Origin: Carcinoscorpius rotundicauda
Taxonomy: Eukaryota; Arthropoda; Merostomata; Xiphosura; Limulidae
Reading direction: 5' to 3'
Length of the DNA stretch: 64,000 nt
Assembly (NCBI GenBank): GCA_011833715.1
Contig: CM022405.1
Span: 22,449,466 to 22,513,465, forward strand
Shown one piece after another: positions 36,577 to 48,150 of this stretch. The notes beneath the pieces are model-generated. The model saw only the letters and a program-made list of their open reading frames with translations. It was not told where the DNA came from and did no database searches. Position numbers and translations under genes: made by a program. The number at the start of each line of letters is the position of its first letter. The first letter of the stretch is position 1.

Positions 36577-39453
36577 CTGTAAACCAATGGTTCCCAAACT
36601 GGGGGTAATTTAACAATTTATCGGGGGTAATGGAGGGGTGACAGAAAAAAAGTTAAAATTCTGAAAATCAAGAAAACATTGAGGTAGCTGGTATTAGGAT
36701 TAATGTTAAGTTAGTCTTAGTATGTAAAGTTGTAAATTAAACCTATTTTAAGTATGTAATAAAGTTAAACCAAATAACAATAAACATCAAAAACTAATAT
36801 ACAGTAGTAGAAAAGAAAAAATATGTATCTAAGTGTGTGGTAACCTAAAAGTATTTTGACAAGTATGCTTCAGAACACAAGTCACTCAGTAACCCTGATG
36901 ACTCATCGACGTGTCCATTACGCGTCACTCACTGCCTGAGGTTGCCCCTATTTCACACTGTCAGTTTCTATGTGAGCATCAGCCGAGGTAGACAAAACCT
37001 GGTATGTATGTGTACTGCCCTGTGCAGTATAGTTAGTATTTACCTACTATTACATCATTCCTATGCTGAATAAGCTCTTTTAATGCTATCTAGAATGCCA
37101 TGAAAAAATAAATAATAAGTTCACATTGTTCACACTTTTTATGCAGTTTTACTTTTTCTGCAGATGAAACAACAAAATGTCTAAAGAGCGCACCTACTCT
37201 GACGCCTTTCTTCGCTATGGCTTTGTGAATTTACCTTCTGGTGGAGAGGATCGGCCACAATGTGTAGTATGTCACAAAGTGTTGACAAATGAAAGCCTCA
37301 AGCCATCAAAACTCTCAGCTCACCTCCAGAAGTGCCATCCAAATCTTCAAAATGAGGATCAGGCTTATTTTTAGCGCCGGGCTGTAGCACTGAAGAATAT
37401 CCAGTTCGGTTAATCTGGAATTCAAGCCCAAAAGCTTCTAGCTGCGGTCGAAGCATCTTACTTTGTTGCATATAAAGTTGCCGAACAATAAAAATGCCAC
37501 ACCATTGCAGAGAATCTGATTATGCCTTGTGCATACGAAATGGTAAGCAAGGTATGTGGGGAGGATCAAGCGAAGAAGTGTCATATCTCTATCAAACAAC
37601 ACAATCCGCCGACGAGTCGATGACATGGCATCAGATATTTTGTCCCAAGTTACAACAAAAATCAAGGAAGCTCATATAGCAAATTCTCCTTGCAATTTGG
37701 TGAATCGTGTGACGTAGCCAGTTGTGCTGTTCTCCTTGGGTTCGTTCGTTACGTCCACCAGGAGAAGATCAAAGAAGAGTTCCTATTATGCGAAGATCTG
37801 CTGACAACCACGAAGGGAAAAGATATCTTCAATATCATCAACAGTTTCTTTACCACGAATGGATTGGATTGGAACAGCGTTCAACAGGTAGGGAGAAATG
37901 TTTATATAGAGTCTAGATTAGTACAAATACAATGAATTACATGGCATATAGTCATATAGTTTTATTTATTGTACAAGTAGCTGTAGTGTAGCTAATATTT
38001 TATACATAATTCACAAAAAGTATCATGCCTGTCGTACTAAAACACTAAAGTACCAAAATAAATTAAATTAAATCAAAACCATATAATTATAAAGCAAAAG
38101 ATAAGTAAGAATGGCTAACTGACGTAATCTATAATAGTTTTTCTAGGTCTTTCCTAGGTTTTTCTTACTCTAGGTCTCTGTTGATGATGGGTCGTAATCG
38201 TGGATTACGGGACCTCATACAAGCTGTGAATCCAGAAATTTCTGTGGATCATTGCATCATTCATCGGCACTCTTTTGGATCAAAAAGCCTGCCTGGTAAT
38301 CTGAAATTAGTGTTTGAAGATGTGTTGAAAATCGTCAATTTCATCAAGTCTAGGGATGTGAATTCGCGCATATTCAGGGAGCTGTGCAAGGAAATGGGAG
38401 AGCAGTATCAAGTTCTGCTCTACCACACCGATGTTCGCTGGTTGTCTGGCAAGATTGTACATCGAGTCATTGAGCTCCGAACGGCTCTTCAGGAACTTCT
38501 GAAACAAGAAGAATCTCCTTTTGCTACCAAGTTCACTGATAAGGAGTGGCTTGCTCGACTTTGTTACTTGGCTGACATATTTGCGGAGCTGAACAGTGAT
38601 AATCCGCAACTCCAGGGCCAAAACACGACTGTTATTGATGCCTATCACACTGTGACTGCCTTTCTGGGAAAACTGAGACTCTGGATTCGACGCTTAAAGA
38701 AAGGAGTGATTGCTCAGTTCCCACCCTAGACCAGTTTGTTGAGGAGAATAGTTATGATACTGGATCACTTTTACACACCATCAACAAAGAGATGAGCGAC
38801 CATTTGAAGGGGCTTGAAGCAAGCATGCAGCACTACTTTCCAGAGAGTGACCTAAAAACAGCCAGTCTTCAGTGAATCATTCATCCCTTTTCTGTACCTG
38901 ATGAGGCCATTCATGATGATGATTTCCCTGCAAAGGAGGAGTGGATCACAATGCGAGCAAATGAAACCTTGAAAGTCAAATTCCAAAACCAAAATACAGA
39001 TTCCTTTTGGATTTCACAACTAGCTGATTCGCCAACTCTGTCCAAGAGAGCCTTGAAGTTGTTGGTATCATTCTCAAAAACGTATCTGTGGGTTCTTAAT
39101 CGTGCTGGGGATGAATACAAAAATAGGACTCGCTTGAATGTTGCACTTTCAACCACAAAGCCAAGAATTCCTAAATTAGCTTCAAGTATGCAACTCCATC
39201 CATCCCACTGTCTTGACATCTTTGGCAATATTCATTAGAAATGCACAATGATCAAATACAATAATGAAAAGTGTAATTCAGTGTAAATAAATTATATAAA
39301 TAAATTGTAAATAAATAAAGTGCAATATATCTCTAGTTTAATTTAGCCATATATATCAATGTTGAAAACATTTTGTGAAAGGGGTAACATGCTTAATGTG
39401 GCATGTTAAATTGGGTAACAAGCAGGAAAAGTTTGGGAACCACTGCTGTAAAC
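36577..39453 (+). mobile_element. hAT element (ZBED/Buster-type) with 8-bp target duplication
   Basis: CTGTAAAC at 36577-36584 and 39446-39453 is a perfect 8-bp duplication. Inside it the ends CAATGGTTCCCAAACT (36585-36600) and the reverse complement CAGTGGTTCCCAAACT (39430-39445) are inverted repeats of the hAT type. The 2861-bp interior holds one broken transposase (see the pseudogene entry). These borders define the insertion exactly. Confidence 0.95.
37177..39238 (+). pseudogene. ZBED5/SCAND3-like hAT transposase pseudogene with apparent intron
   Basis: Starts MSKERTYSDAFLRYGFVNLP, followed by a BED-type zinc finger (CVVCHK...LSAHLQKCHP). After stops comes VASCAVLLGFVRYVHQEKIK and a segment ending GLDWNSVQQ. 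A GT-AG interval (37888-38173) with a strong pyrimidine tract follows. Then VSVDDGS, LRDLIQAVNPEISVDHCIIH, GEQYQVLLYHTDVRWLSGKI and LKRALKLLVSFSKTYLW-like C-terminal hAT dimerisation sequence (38951-39238). At least four stops or frameshifts. The order and motifs (HTDVRWLS in particular) are those of the ZBED5/FAM200 group of domesticated and autonomous hAT proteins. Confidence 0.85.
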
Positions 39454-39460
39454 TAACGGT

Positions 39461-39560
39461 GATATAATGATCCTAAAACTCGAGTACTTTCGAAAGGTGG
39501 AACTTTCTTCTTCAGGTGGACCTTTCGAAAGCGCTTGGGTTGTATGGTTTTTATTGTTTA
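39461..39560 (-). mobile_element. Possible Penelope-type terminal motif
   Basis: On the minus strand: GCGCTTTCGAAAGGTCCACC, TGAAGAAGAAAGTTCCACCT, TTCGAAAGTACTCGAG. The CCTGAAGA, short hairpin, CGAAA layout resembles the motif after the stop codon of the Penelope-like element at 59 kb. No reverse transcriptase adjoins it. It directly abuts the hAT target duplication, so the hAT may have jumped into it. Confidence 0.4.
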
Positions 39561-40299
39561 TTTTCAATCAGATTCAGTAAATAGTTATTTACCTGTACTA
39601 GAATGAAACATATAAAGCATTTGGTTTTGTTTCATGTTTTGTTGATAATTGTAGTTGATGTCATTAAAGTATACACACATATCTTTTAGCCGCGTAAATA
39701 TCATAAGCTATATACAATACCATCTATTTTCTAATGTGTAATTAATATGTAAATTGTTTAAATTTTTGTTCTGCTTATAGATGTGTCTTATGTTCCAAGC
39801 CAGAACGCTCTTTTTCTTTCTGTAGGTGAATCAGGTTATTGTTCACTGTCCTTGAATTTGAGTCTCATTAGTGTAGGCCCATGATTGAGAAATTATATGT
39901 GCAACCTATCTTTGTCAGTGTGCGTTACTGTGTTTCATGTTAAAAGCCAAGTTCTTCTTTGACTAGCAAATTGTTCTGTATTCATAATTTCATCAGATTT
40001 AGAAATTTTACTAAAAAATTGTAAGATTGATTTTCTGGTTTAGAAATCTTAATATTGTGTAATTTTATTTTATTTTTAGTCATTTTGCTTTAACTTGTGG
40101 TGTGAATTTATGTTTGTTTCATATTTTATCTTCAAGATTTACTCAGATATTTTAGTGTTGTCGTGTAACTTACTGGGCTGGTGAAAGAGAAGTCACGAAG
40201 TTACCTTCTCTTTTTAGTGTTTAATATGCCACAGTTACAGTTGTTTGCAGAATATATTATTTGAGATAAATTCCGACATATTACATTGTTACCAAGAAA
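39561..40299. other. Intergenic, nothing recognised
   Basis: AT-rich. No coding signal before the Gypsy remnant. Confidence 0.5.
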
Positions 40300-41140
40300 C
40301 TCCATTCATATCCACATTAGCGTGTTTTTCCTGGATTTCAGTTTCAATCCTGCTTTTTGAATGTGACGGAATACCATCTCGGTAGGTTCTCGGGTACCAG
40401 CTTGATAGTATGGCCAGACACTAGAACACTGACATTGATCATGCATAGCTCCAATGTGTTAGTTCAATCAGACACTTAAAAGTAGTTGAAGCCTTACAGT
40501 GACTGAGAATGTGAGTTAGAACTTGTACAGTCCATTTCTCATGCTAAAAGTTGTTTTAGTCTTGTTTTCATTGTCCAGCTAAACTCTTAGATCCAATGAC
40601 TTAAACAAACAGAAGTCTTCTAATGCATTCAGACATTCAACTGTTCACTATAATTGTGAGTGACTGTGTTTTTTCCACTAAAGGTTCACATATAACCTCG
40701 CTGTTCCTTATTTCTTCCTGAGAATGAACACTGGTGATGATCAAACACTTTCTGGAAGCTGTATGGTTCCAACGTGCTGCATCCACTGTGTATCAGCAGT
40801 TCTAACCTCCCTAGTGCTCTAAGGAAGTCATCACAGGGGCAACTTTACTTGGGATTTGTTACCTGTATCTTTGTTGTGCTGAGCCACTACTGTTTATCCC
40901 AATCAGCCATACAATCCTAAATACATGTCATCGTATTCATCCAACGAGTCACTGAGTTGCTTTCTTTGCAGTGGATCTAGATTGCCTATGCATTCATTAA
41001 CCAATGCTCTCAGGTGTGTCAGAAATGTAGTATTTGCTCTTAGTTGTAGCATGAGAGACGAAAATATAGTGTTACCATCAGCCTTGCTTATCATGCCAAT
41101 AATTGTCCCAGCTGAATAGCTAATCGTCCATAATTACAAA
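40300..41140 (-). pseudogene. Ty3/Gypsy reverse-transcriptase remnant
   Basis: Minus-strand reading, with stops: LQRKQLSDSLDEYDDMYLGL, VAQHNKDTGNKSQVKLPL, then STREVRTADTQWMQHVGTIQ and SSPVFILRKK-GTARLYVNL, ALEDFCLFKSLDLRV, KTKTTFSMRNGLYKF and EVFRHIQKAGLKLKSRKNTL-like sequence. These match the Gypsy pre-RT H-I-TG box, SP-x-SPVVLVKKKDGT, F-x-x-LDL and LKLxxxKC segments in order. Sequence up to about 41880 may be its upstream part, but I cannot identify protease or Gag there. No LTRs found. Confidence 0.7.
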
Positions 41141-41920
41141 GTAACACTAAGATGTCACCCTTTATTGGGTGGATCAATACCCAAGTTAATGTTGTTTCTT
41201 TTTTAACAGAAAACATTTCACCTCAAGCATGACTTCTTATATTTCATTACGTGGAACTGACACATTATACTATGTGTGCAATAAACCATGGAATGCAACT
41301 TGTTTATCCAGAGATACTATGTATACTCATGCAGTTCACTATTTCTGGAATCGATCTGATAGAATTTGATAACTTTACCAAAGGCAAACTGATGGATGAA
41401 CTCTATAGGACATCTATCGTAATGATGCTTTTAGATCAAAGTCTGAGATGATTACCTTTATTATGTGACTGACACCTCATAGACTGAGCCATAGGTTTGT
41501 ATTTGCTCTTTCATTTAATCTTTACCATTCAACAGAAGAGTTGGTGTCTAATTGCCAAAGTGGTGATCTATCTCGAAGTACTTAGAAGCTTACAAGACCC
41601 ATTAGTATTTCTCTGATTCTGTTCCACCAGGAACTCACAGTTGTACCCTTATCAGTACATACCAATTCACACACAGTTCTGAAAGAGCTATACTGATCAC
41701 TAAACTCTTTGGTGTATGCTGTTATCTGTACCACCCCCGAAACCAGTGATCATAGTAAACGTGGACCCAGTTTGTTTCTGAAAGCATCTGCCACAACATC
41801 TACTGCCTGTAACTTGTCCTCCTGGACCTGTTGATCCAACTGCTACTATCACCGCCTTTGTCTTTTTTTATATCTCAGCAAAGCATTTTAAGAAACTGTA
41901 GAGCTGTTTATCGAAATAAA

Positions 41921-43074
41921 TATACTCTTCAAAAAACGAAACGCAAAAGGCAAAATTTGAAACATTGTTAACAAGTTTATTCCGGGTAGTTCTGTATGAC
42001 ATGTGTGAAACTTTGCACATTCACTGCTGAACATCCAAAGTCTGCAAAGGCAACGTCCACGCTCACTAGTTGACGTTTAAAGTAAATCAACGTCAATAAC
42101 GTGTATGCCCCCCGTGAACATCAATAACTGCTTGGCATCTCCTGCCCATGGAAGCGATGAGATGACGAATCACATCCTGTGGAATGACTGTTCACTCAGC
42201 CTGCAAAGCTGCTGCAAGCTGAGGTAAAGTCTGTGGTTGAGGTTGTCGCCGTTGCAGACGTCGGTCCAGCTCGTCCCAAAGATGTTCAATGGGGTTTAAA
42301 TCTAATAATCTGGATAGCCAGGAAGAACGTTGATGTTGTGGTGTCTCAAGAAGACAGTGGCAACTCGGGCTGTGTGAGGACGGGCATTGTCATGTTGAAA
42401 AACCTCGCTGACATTCACCATGATGGGTTGCACATGGGGCCTAAGAATCTTGTCGACGGTTGCGTACGATCTGATCGGAATTCCTACGCAGCCCTGGTAT
42501 GGTTGAGGTAGTAGACGTCGTAGTGGTGGTCCTATCCCAAAGGTGACGTAACCGGATGTAGCGATCTTGTGCGGGCGTGGTCACACGAGGTCTGCCAGAT
42601 CGTGGACGGTCACGAATTGATCCATGTTGTTTGTGTCGATTCCAGAGCCTTGTGATGGTGCTTGGGTAGACATTCACAGCTCTGGCAACATCTGATCAAG
42701 ATTCACCTGCTTCCAAAACGACCAATGGCGTTGTGCTTCAGTCAATCTTGGCGTAACTGTATTGCGTGTCGGTGGCTTAACACTGAGCTATGGAAACCGA
42801 GAACCCGTCACTTTTATAGGGATTTTGCACATGTTGCACTTGCAGAACATGCAGATCTCTCAAACAAATTTATTGGACACAAATGCATTTTGGCGAAAAA
42901 GTCCGATGTTTTCCTCCGTTTTCAGTGTGCACAACTTTTATTGTCATTTTGGTCTGACAATCAGTGCCTTAACACGCGTAACATCACATACTCTGAGCTT
43001 GTAACGTTATTACATATATTTCTCTTTAAAATAACAAAAATATCCCTTTTGCATATCTTTTTTGAAAAGCATAG
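41921..43074 (-). mobile_element. Tc1-like element, second lineage, with decayed ends
   Basis: The left end TATACTCTTCAAAAAACGAA, continuing ACGCAAAAGG, pairs with the right end CCCTTTTGCATATCTTTTTT, continuing GAAAAGCATAG. On the minus strand the transposase start region at 42677-42441 reads MNVYPSTITRLWNRHKQHGS and IRDRPRSGRPRVTTPAQDRY (second helix-turn-helix and GRPR hook). Further on come HDNARPHTARVATVFLRHHN near 42390-42330 (second Asp) and sequence through LPQLAAALQAE near 42200. The middle catalytic block is deleted: about 1.15 kb remains, and the linker is cut between IPGLRR and the ARPH block. Confidence 0.88.
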
Positions 43075-43075
43075 T

Positions 43076-43378
43076 TCCTCTGCTGGCCCGGCATGGCTAA
43101 GTGTGTTAAGGCGTTCGACTCGTAATCTAAAGATCGCCAATTCGAATTCCCGTCGCACCAAATATGCTTGCCCTTTCACCGTGGGGGCACTATAAAGTGA
43201 TAGTCAATCCACTATTTGTTGGTGAAAGAGTAGCCCAAGAGTTGGTGGTGGGTGGTGATGACTAACTGCCTTCCTTCTAGTCTTACACTGCTAAAGTAGG
43301 AACGGCTAGCGCAGTTAGCCCTCGAGTAGCTTTGCTCGAAATTCAAAACAAACAACGAAATAAAAGCTCCTCTGCTTT
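43076..43378 (+). mobile_element. tRNA-derived SINE, main family, with 9-bp target duplication
   Basis: TCCTCTGCT at 43076-43084 and 43370-43378 flanks a full-length forward SINE starting GGCCCGGCATGGCTAAGTGT. It lies a few bases beyond the right end of the Tc1 element. Confidence 0.92.
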
Positions 43379-43739
43379 TCCTTAAAGCATATACAGTGTT
43401 GATGTTAGAGTCTTTCCCACTTACTAGAATCTAGTGTGATTGTCAAGCACCTTTATTATGTGAAAAGTACTGGGGAACAGCCTTTTTAATGGCCTAATCC
43501 ACGAAAATGGAGAAACATTGCCGCTATAAAGGTCACTACATACTCCCTCTTCTCAGGTAGCTAGCGTGCTGTGACCACTTCATAGTGTGTGGCTATCAAG
43601 ACATTTTCCACAGATGGTTTTTTTTGTGTTGCTTTAATATCTATGTCTGTGCCATCCCTACACAGAGAGTGATAGTGTGCTCTCTGAAAATTTACTACAG
43701 AAAATCTACACTTTTAACTTCATCCATATAAGAAGTGAC

Positions 43740-44190
43740 CTTTACAAAGAAGGTCAAAAGTTTTGTAAGACAAGACTTTTCCTTATTGAAACCATGCTGA
43801 CTATCAATAAAATTCTCAACATTGTTAAATGAATTTGCAAAACATCTTTCATCAGACTTTTGAAAACTTTTCTCAGAAATAATATAAGACTAATAGGCCT
43901 ATAAATATTGAAACAATAAGTAACATTATCCACTTTTCCATCCTCTGGCATCTGATCACTATTTAAGGACTTACAAAAAATAGTAGCAAGTGAACCACAT
44001 TTTCCAGTCTACATGTCGGAAATGAAAATCACCTATAATTATGATCTCATTAAAAGCTGAAATCTCAAACTTACAATAAAGTTTAACAATTTCGTCAGTA
44101 AGATCTGGCGGTCTCTAAAAAATTCTCACTAAAATTTGTTTCTGACCCTACCAGCAGTTTAAAGTTATTTATTTTATTTGTTCTAGGATT
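43740..44190 (-). pseudogene. LINE remnant: endonuclease piece joined to RT piece
   Basis: Minus strand, higher coordinates first. PPDLTDEIVKLYCKFEISAF then NEIIIIGDFHF (44120-44020) resembles the endonuclease GDFN motif. GSLATIFCKSLNSDQMPEDG then NIYRPISLILFLRKVFKSLM and KDVLQIHL (43970-43800) is RT motif 1-2 of a CR1-type LINE. Several hundred codons that normally separate these are missing. Confidence 0.65.
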
Positions 44191-44500
44191 GCAACAGTAA
44201 CAGTAACAATGACTTATACGCTTAGAACAACTTATATGCTAATTTCTTATGCTGAACTTTTGTCTCCCTTTTTCTCTTTTTAGCATATAGTTTATCCTAG
44301 CCTTTGCTACTATCAAAAAGAAGCTTAAAACTTCCCTTACCGCTGAGTTAATAGTCATAGCAAACAAGCTTGTTCATACACTATTTGAATACAAATAATT
44401 AATTCCAAAAATTTCCCTCTTCCATTGAACTGATCTCACGAGTCCAATTAGGCAATATGCTCATCCTTACGTCCTAACAAAAACCTATCATTTAGCTCTA

Positions 44501-45427
44501 GTGACTGTTACGTATTTTTTTTATGTTTTATATTCTTCGTAGATTAAACGCAACAGAAAAACGCAGATAACAGCTTGTATAATTTATTACACTAAACTAT
44601 TAACAAATATAACAGATATAACATGAATTATATAATAATAGTGACAGATATTAAGTTACAACATTCGAAATTAATTACAAAACAAAATAATATTAGTTTC
44701 AAACTTCAAAATAAATCACAACGCAAAACGGTACTGGCCTGCATCTAATGTAATGATCTAAAATTACAGTCTCAAATTCCAGTATAGGGTGTGAATTTGG
44801 TCCCACGAAGAGATTCCGAAACAGTTAACAGTTCAATAAATTCGCCGACTCTCAGCACAAGCAGTAATCCAAATATATCGTAGAGATTGACGAAATAAAA
44901 TCGCAGCTTCCGTAGATCTAATTCCAATCACAAATCCACGTTGAATATTCACAGCAAACACTTAATCTTTCTCAAATAACTAACTCTCTTCTTTTGAAAT
45001 AAAACTGGTGTGTGAATCTTACTCTTAGTCTTCGAATAAAACTAATGACTGAATCTCTCTCCCACGAATAAAACTGATGACATGATGACTGAAACTCTCA
45101 CTCTTTTCTTCGTCTTTTATACCGATAGGCCTATTTCTCGAACAATCTTGCAATTTCCATACAACTCCAGAGCTATACACGCATATCCGTTCTTGCACGA
45201 GACTACACTTCTAGACAGGAAGTCACCAGCACTCATTTACAAACATGTGATTGGTTTACTTAATTCGAGAAAGTTCTAAAATCTTACCCTAAATAAATAA
45301 CATTTTAGTTTAAACTTCGAAACAATAATATCAATATGGAAAAAAAATGAATAATACAAATGAAAATTCAAACACAATACGACATGTTGTCGTTTACAAA
45401 ATATTTACACATATACATAACAGTGAC
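44501..45427. mobile_element. Solo LTR, 917 bp, with 5-bp target duplication GTGAC
   Basis: GTGAC (44501-44505) precedes TGTTACG, and the other end reads CATAACA followed by GTGAC (45423-45427). The element 44506-45422 starts TG, ends CA, and its terminal five bases (TGTTA/TAACA) are inverted repeats. It contains no coding domain. This is what recombination between the two LTRs of a retrotransposon leaves. Internal AATAAAACT repeats lie near 44998-45070. The superfamily (Gypsy or BEL/Pao) cannot be told from the LTR alone. Confidence 0.85.
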
Positions 45428-45646
45428 CTACTTATAATATTTTTCCCACAATTAATTCTCGGTAGTATCCCTAACACGACTAAATTTTTCTTTAAATACT
45501 TTTATTAACTCTTGTATTTATCAAGCAACTCCTTTCCCACATCGTTAGCCTCTACATTTTTATTTTGCCACTCAATTCCTTAAGAAACGTAGGGCCGCAA
45601 TAACAGGTTTGAAAGTGAGTAGGTTGTTAGCCCACAGCACCTAGCC

Positions 45647-45866
45647 GTCCCTAATTTAGCAGTGTAAGACTAGAGGGAAGGCAGCTAGTCATCACCACCC
45701 ACCGCCAACTCTTGGGTTACTCTTTTACCAACGAATAGTGAGATTGACCGTCAAACTATATCGCTCCCACGACTGAAAAGGCGAGCATGTTTGGTGCGAC
45801 GGGGATGCGAACCCGCGAACCTCAGATTAAGAATCGCACGCCTTAGCCAACCTGGTCATGCTGTAC
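45647..45866 (-). mobile_element. tRNA-derived SINE, main family, tail-truncated reverse copy
   Basis: Begins abruptly at CTAGCCGTCCCTAATTTAGC, without the AATTTCGCACAAAGCTACTC tail block, and runs through to the head end CTGGTCATGCTGTAC. Confidence 0.88.
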
Positions 45867-46571
45867 TATAGGGGCAGGTGAGATGTGAAGAGAAGTGAGA
45901 AGGGAGGTGCAAGCCCAGTACGTCAATTGCTGTTTAAAAATCCAGCAATCTTGTTCTAGTGAATGAGATATAAATACAGTAAACTCTCATTGTTTCGAAG
46001 TCGCTAGAACCGAATATATCACTTGTATCGAAGTTGTTGACTGGTCCTGCCAACTGTCCATATAAATACATAGTAACAAAAGCCCCTTGAACCCAACTGC
46101 ATGTATCGAAGTGTCGGCTTGTAACGATGTATAATTATAGTCCCTAGGGTGTGAAAAGCATCAACATTACATCCTATTTATCAAACCAGGAACGAATATG
46201 TTTATTTTTCTCTTCTTCCCTAAATTAACTGTCACCGCTGCCGGCTGCCGACCACCCGCTACGCCGCTAGCAAGTGCAATTAGTCAGTCTCCGCGTAACA
46301 ATGTGTGGTGCCACCATCAAAATCTTACACTTGAGAAATAACGGACTGCAGATGGGGTAGTAGATTAGCCTAGCAAAGTTTTTACAACAATTATGGTCAA
46401 TAACACTTTAAACCCCTGCCTGCCTCAACTCACCCGCCCTCCCAGCAAAAATTAGCTTAGGTATAAAATTTTCAGATTATGGCTTGAGTAGATTATGCCT
46501 GGGCAGCCTGCATGCTGTGGCCTATAAAAGGCTAATCACAGTCAAATTAAACAGATCATTAATCATTGATC

Positions 46572-48150
46572 ATGGCGAAGCGCAAGCTTGTATCGATAGA
46601 AATTAAAATTGCAGCAACAGAAGAAGTTGAAAAAAAGTTAAAACAAAAACAGAAATAGCAAAAGCATTTAATGTTCCTCTGAACACTTTGTCAACATGGT
46701 TGAAAAATAAAGAGGCCATATTGTCTTCTCGAGACAACTTTTATCCCAATAGAAAACGCATGCGAACTGCAAAACATTCTGACCTAGAAGCGGCATTGCT
46801 TCTGTGGTTAAAAATGCTAGATCAGAGAATGTTCCTATCTCTGGGCCTGTTATGCAAGCAAAGGCACAAAAACTTGCTGATCAAATGGGAATCACCGACT
46901 TTTGCATGAGTGATGGGTGGTTAACCCGATTCAAAAAAAGACACGACATTCAATTTCGTACGATCTGTGGTGAGTCTAGTTGTGTAGAACCAGAGCAAAC
47001 AAACCAGTGGACATCAACAACACTGCCACGCCAGCTAGAAAACTACAGCCCACGGGATGTCTTCAACGCAGATGAGTCTGGATTATTCTTTAAACTTCTG
47101 CCAGACAAGTCTCTTGTTATCAAGAGAAACTCCTATCACGGCGGGAAGCGAGCGAAGGAGCGGCTGTTTGTTTTGGTATGCGCCAGTATGGACGGCACCG
47201 AGAAGCTTCCTTTACTTGTCATAGGTGAGTGTCAAAAGCAGGTAAAAATATTTTCCTGTGTTTTCTGTAGAAGTTGTTATTTTATGATTTTCTTCAGATT
47301 ATTGACATGTAAATGTTTCATTTTAAATTTCAAGACATTAACCATCTACATTTTCTTTCTTTTCTTTTTAGGAAAGGCAGCAAAACCGCGTTGCTTCAAA
47401 GTCGTCAAAACCCTGCCAACACCATACAAAGCCAACAGGCGAGCTTGGATGACATCAGATCTATTCACCGAGTGGCTGAGAGAACTTGACCTAAAGTTTG
47501 TGCTGCAGAAAAGAAAGATCCTTATGATAATTGACAACTGCCCCGCCCACTCTAACCCCACTGGACTTAAGGCCATCAAGCTGGTGTTCCTGCCTCCCAA
47601 TACCACAAGCAAGACACAGCCCATGGACCAAGGCATCATCGCCAATCTAAAACATCATTATCGCACCCTAATGCTACAGCGTCTTATTGATTCAATAGAC
47701 AATAAAAGTGTTTTAACTGTGACTGTGCTTGAAGCCATGCGACTGCTACGCTCTGCCTGGTCATTGGTAAAGCAATCAACCATAGCCAATTGCTTCAGAA
47801 CTTGTGGCTTCTCCTCTCCAGAGCCAGCAGAAAACAGTGAGGACCCCGAGGAGGACATACCATTGGCCCAGCTCTTGACACGGCTGAATGACACTGGGTT
47901 TACGGTGGATGGCACAGCAGAGGACTACGAGACTGCTGATAATAATTTGATCACTAGCGCGCCCCTGACAGACAGTGATATTGTTGCCATGGTGCAAAAT
48001 AAACAGACACCAGAAAATGACAGTGAAAGTAAAGATGACGACAATGAGGAACCCCCATCCCAACACATTCTGCAGCTCGTGAGATGTGCCTGTAACTTCA
48101 GAGATATCTTGAACACCAGGCTAACGCAGGACAGTTTATCTCTCAATTAA
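46572..48150 (+). pseudogene. Tigger/CENP-B-type transposase, nearly intact
   Basis: About 477 codons after removing a 147-bp GT-AG intron (47225-47371). The start is MAKRKLVSIEIKIAATEEVE. The helix-turn-helix region follows (EIAKAFNVPLNTLSTWLKNK), then a CENP-B-like second DNA-binding segment (MSDGWLTRFKKRHDI), and the DDE_1 core with all three acidic sites: VFNADESGLF, ILMIIDNCPAHSN, TSKTQPMDQGIIANL. The C terminus is acidic and ends QDSLSLN. Two frame breaks remain, in the A-run at 46634-46641 and in the run at 46808-46812. Both can be explained by one-base length errors in homopolymers, so the gene may be intact in the animal. The intron has no stop and a multiple-of-three length, so an uncorrected frame reads through it. 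Confidence 0.88.
47225..47371 (+). other. Stop-free intron inside the Tigger transposase
   Basis: Donor ATAG/GTGAGT and acceptor TTTCTTTTTAG. Removing it joins LLVIG to KAAKPRCFKVVK, the unbroken family sequence. Its length of 147 bases is a multiple of three and its frame is open. Confidence 0.75.

Noticed and set aside
43550..43640. Gypsy integrase fragment on the minus strand
   Set aside because: A phrase like ENVLIATHYEVVTAR loosely recalls the integrase core, but it lies on the wrong side of the Gypsy RT and lacks the catalytic residues.
47225..47371. Coding sequence continuing through the Tigger intron
   Set aside because: The segment is hydrophobic, aligns to nothing in the family, and has strong splice signals. 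The join without it restores conserved sequence.
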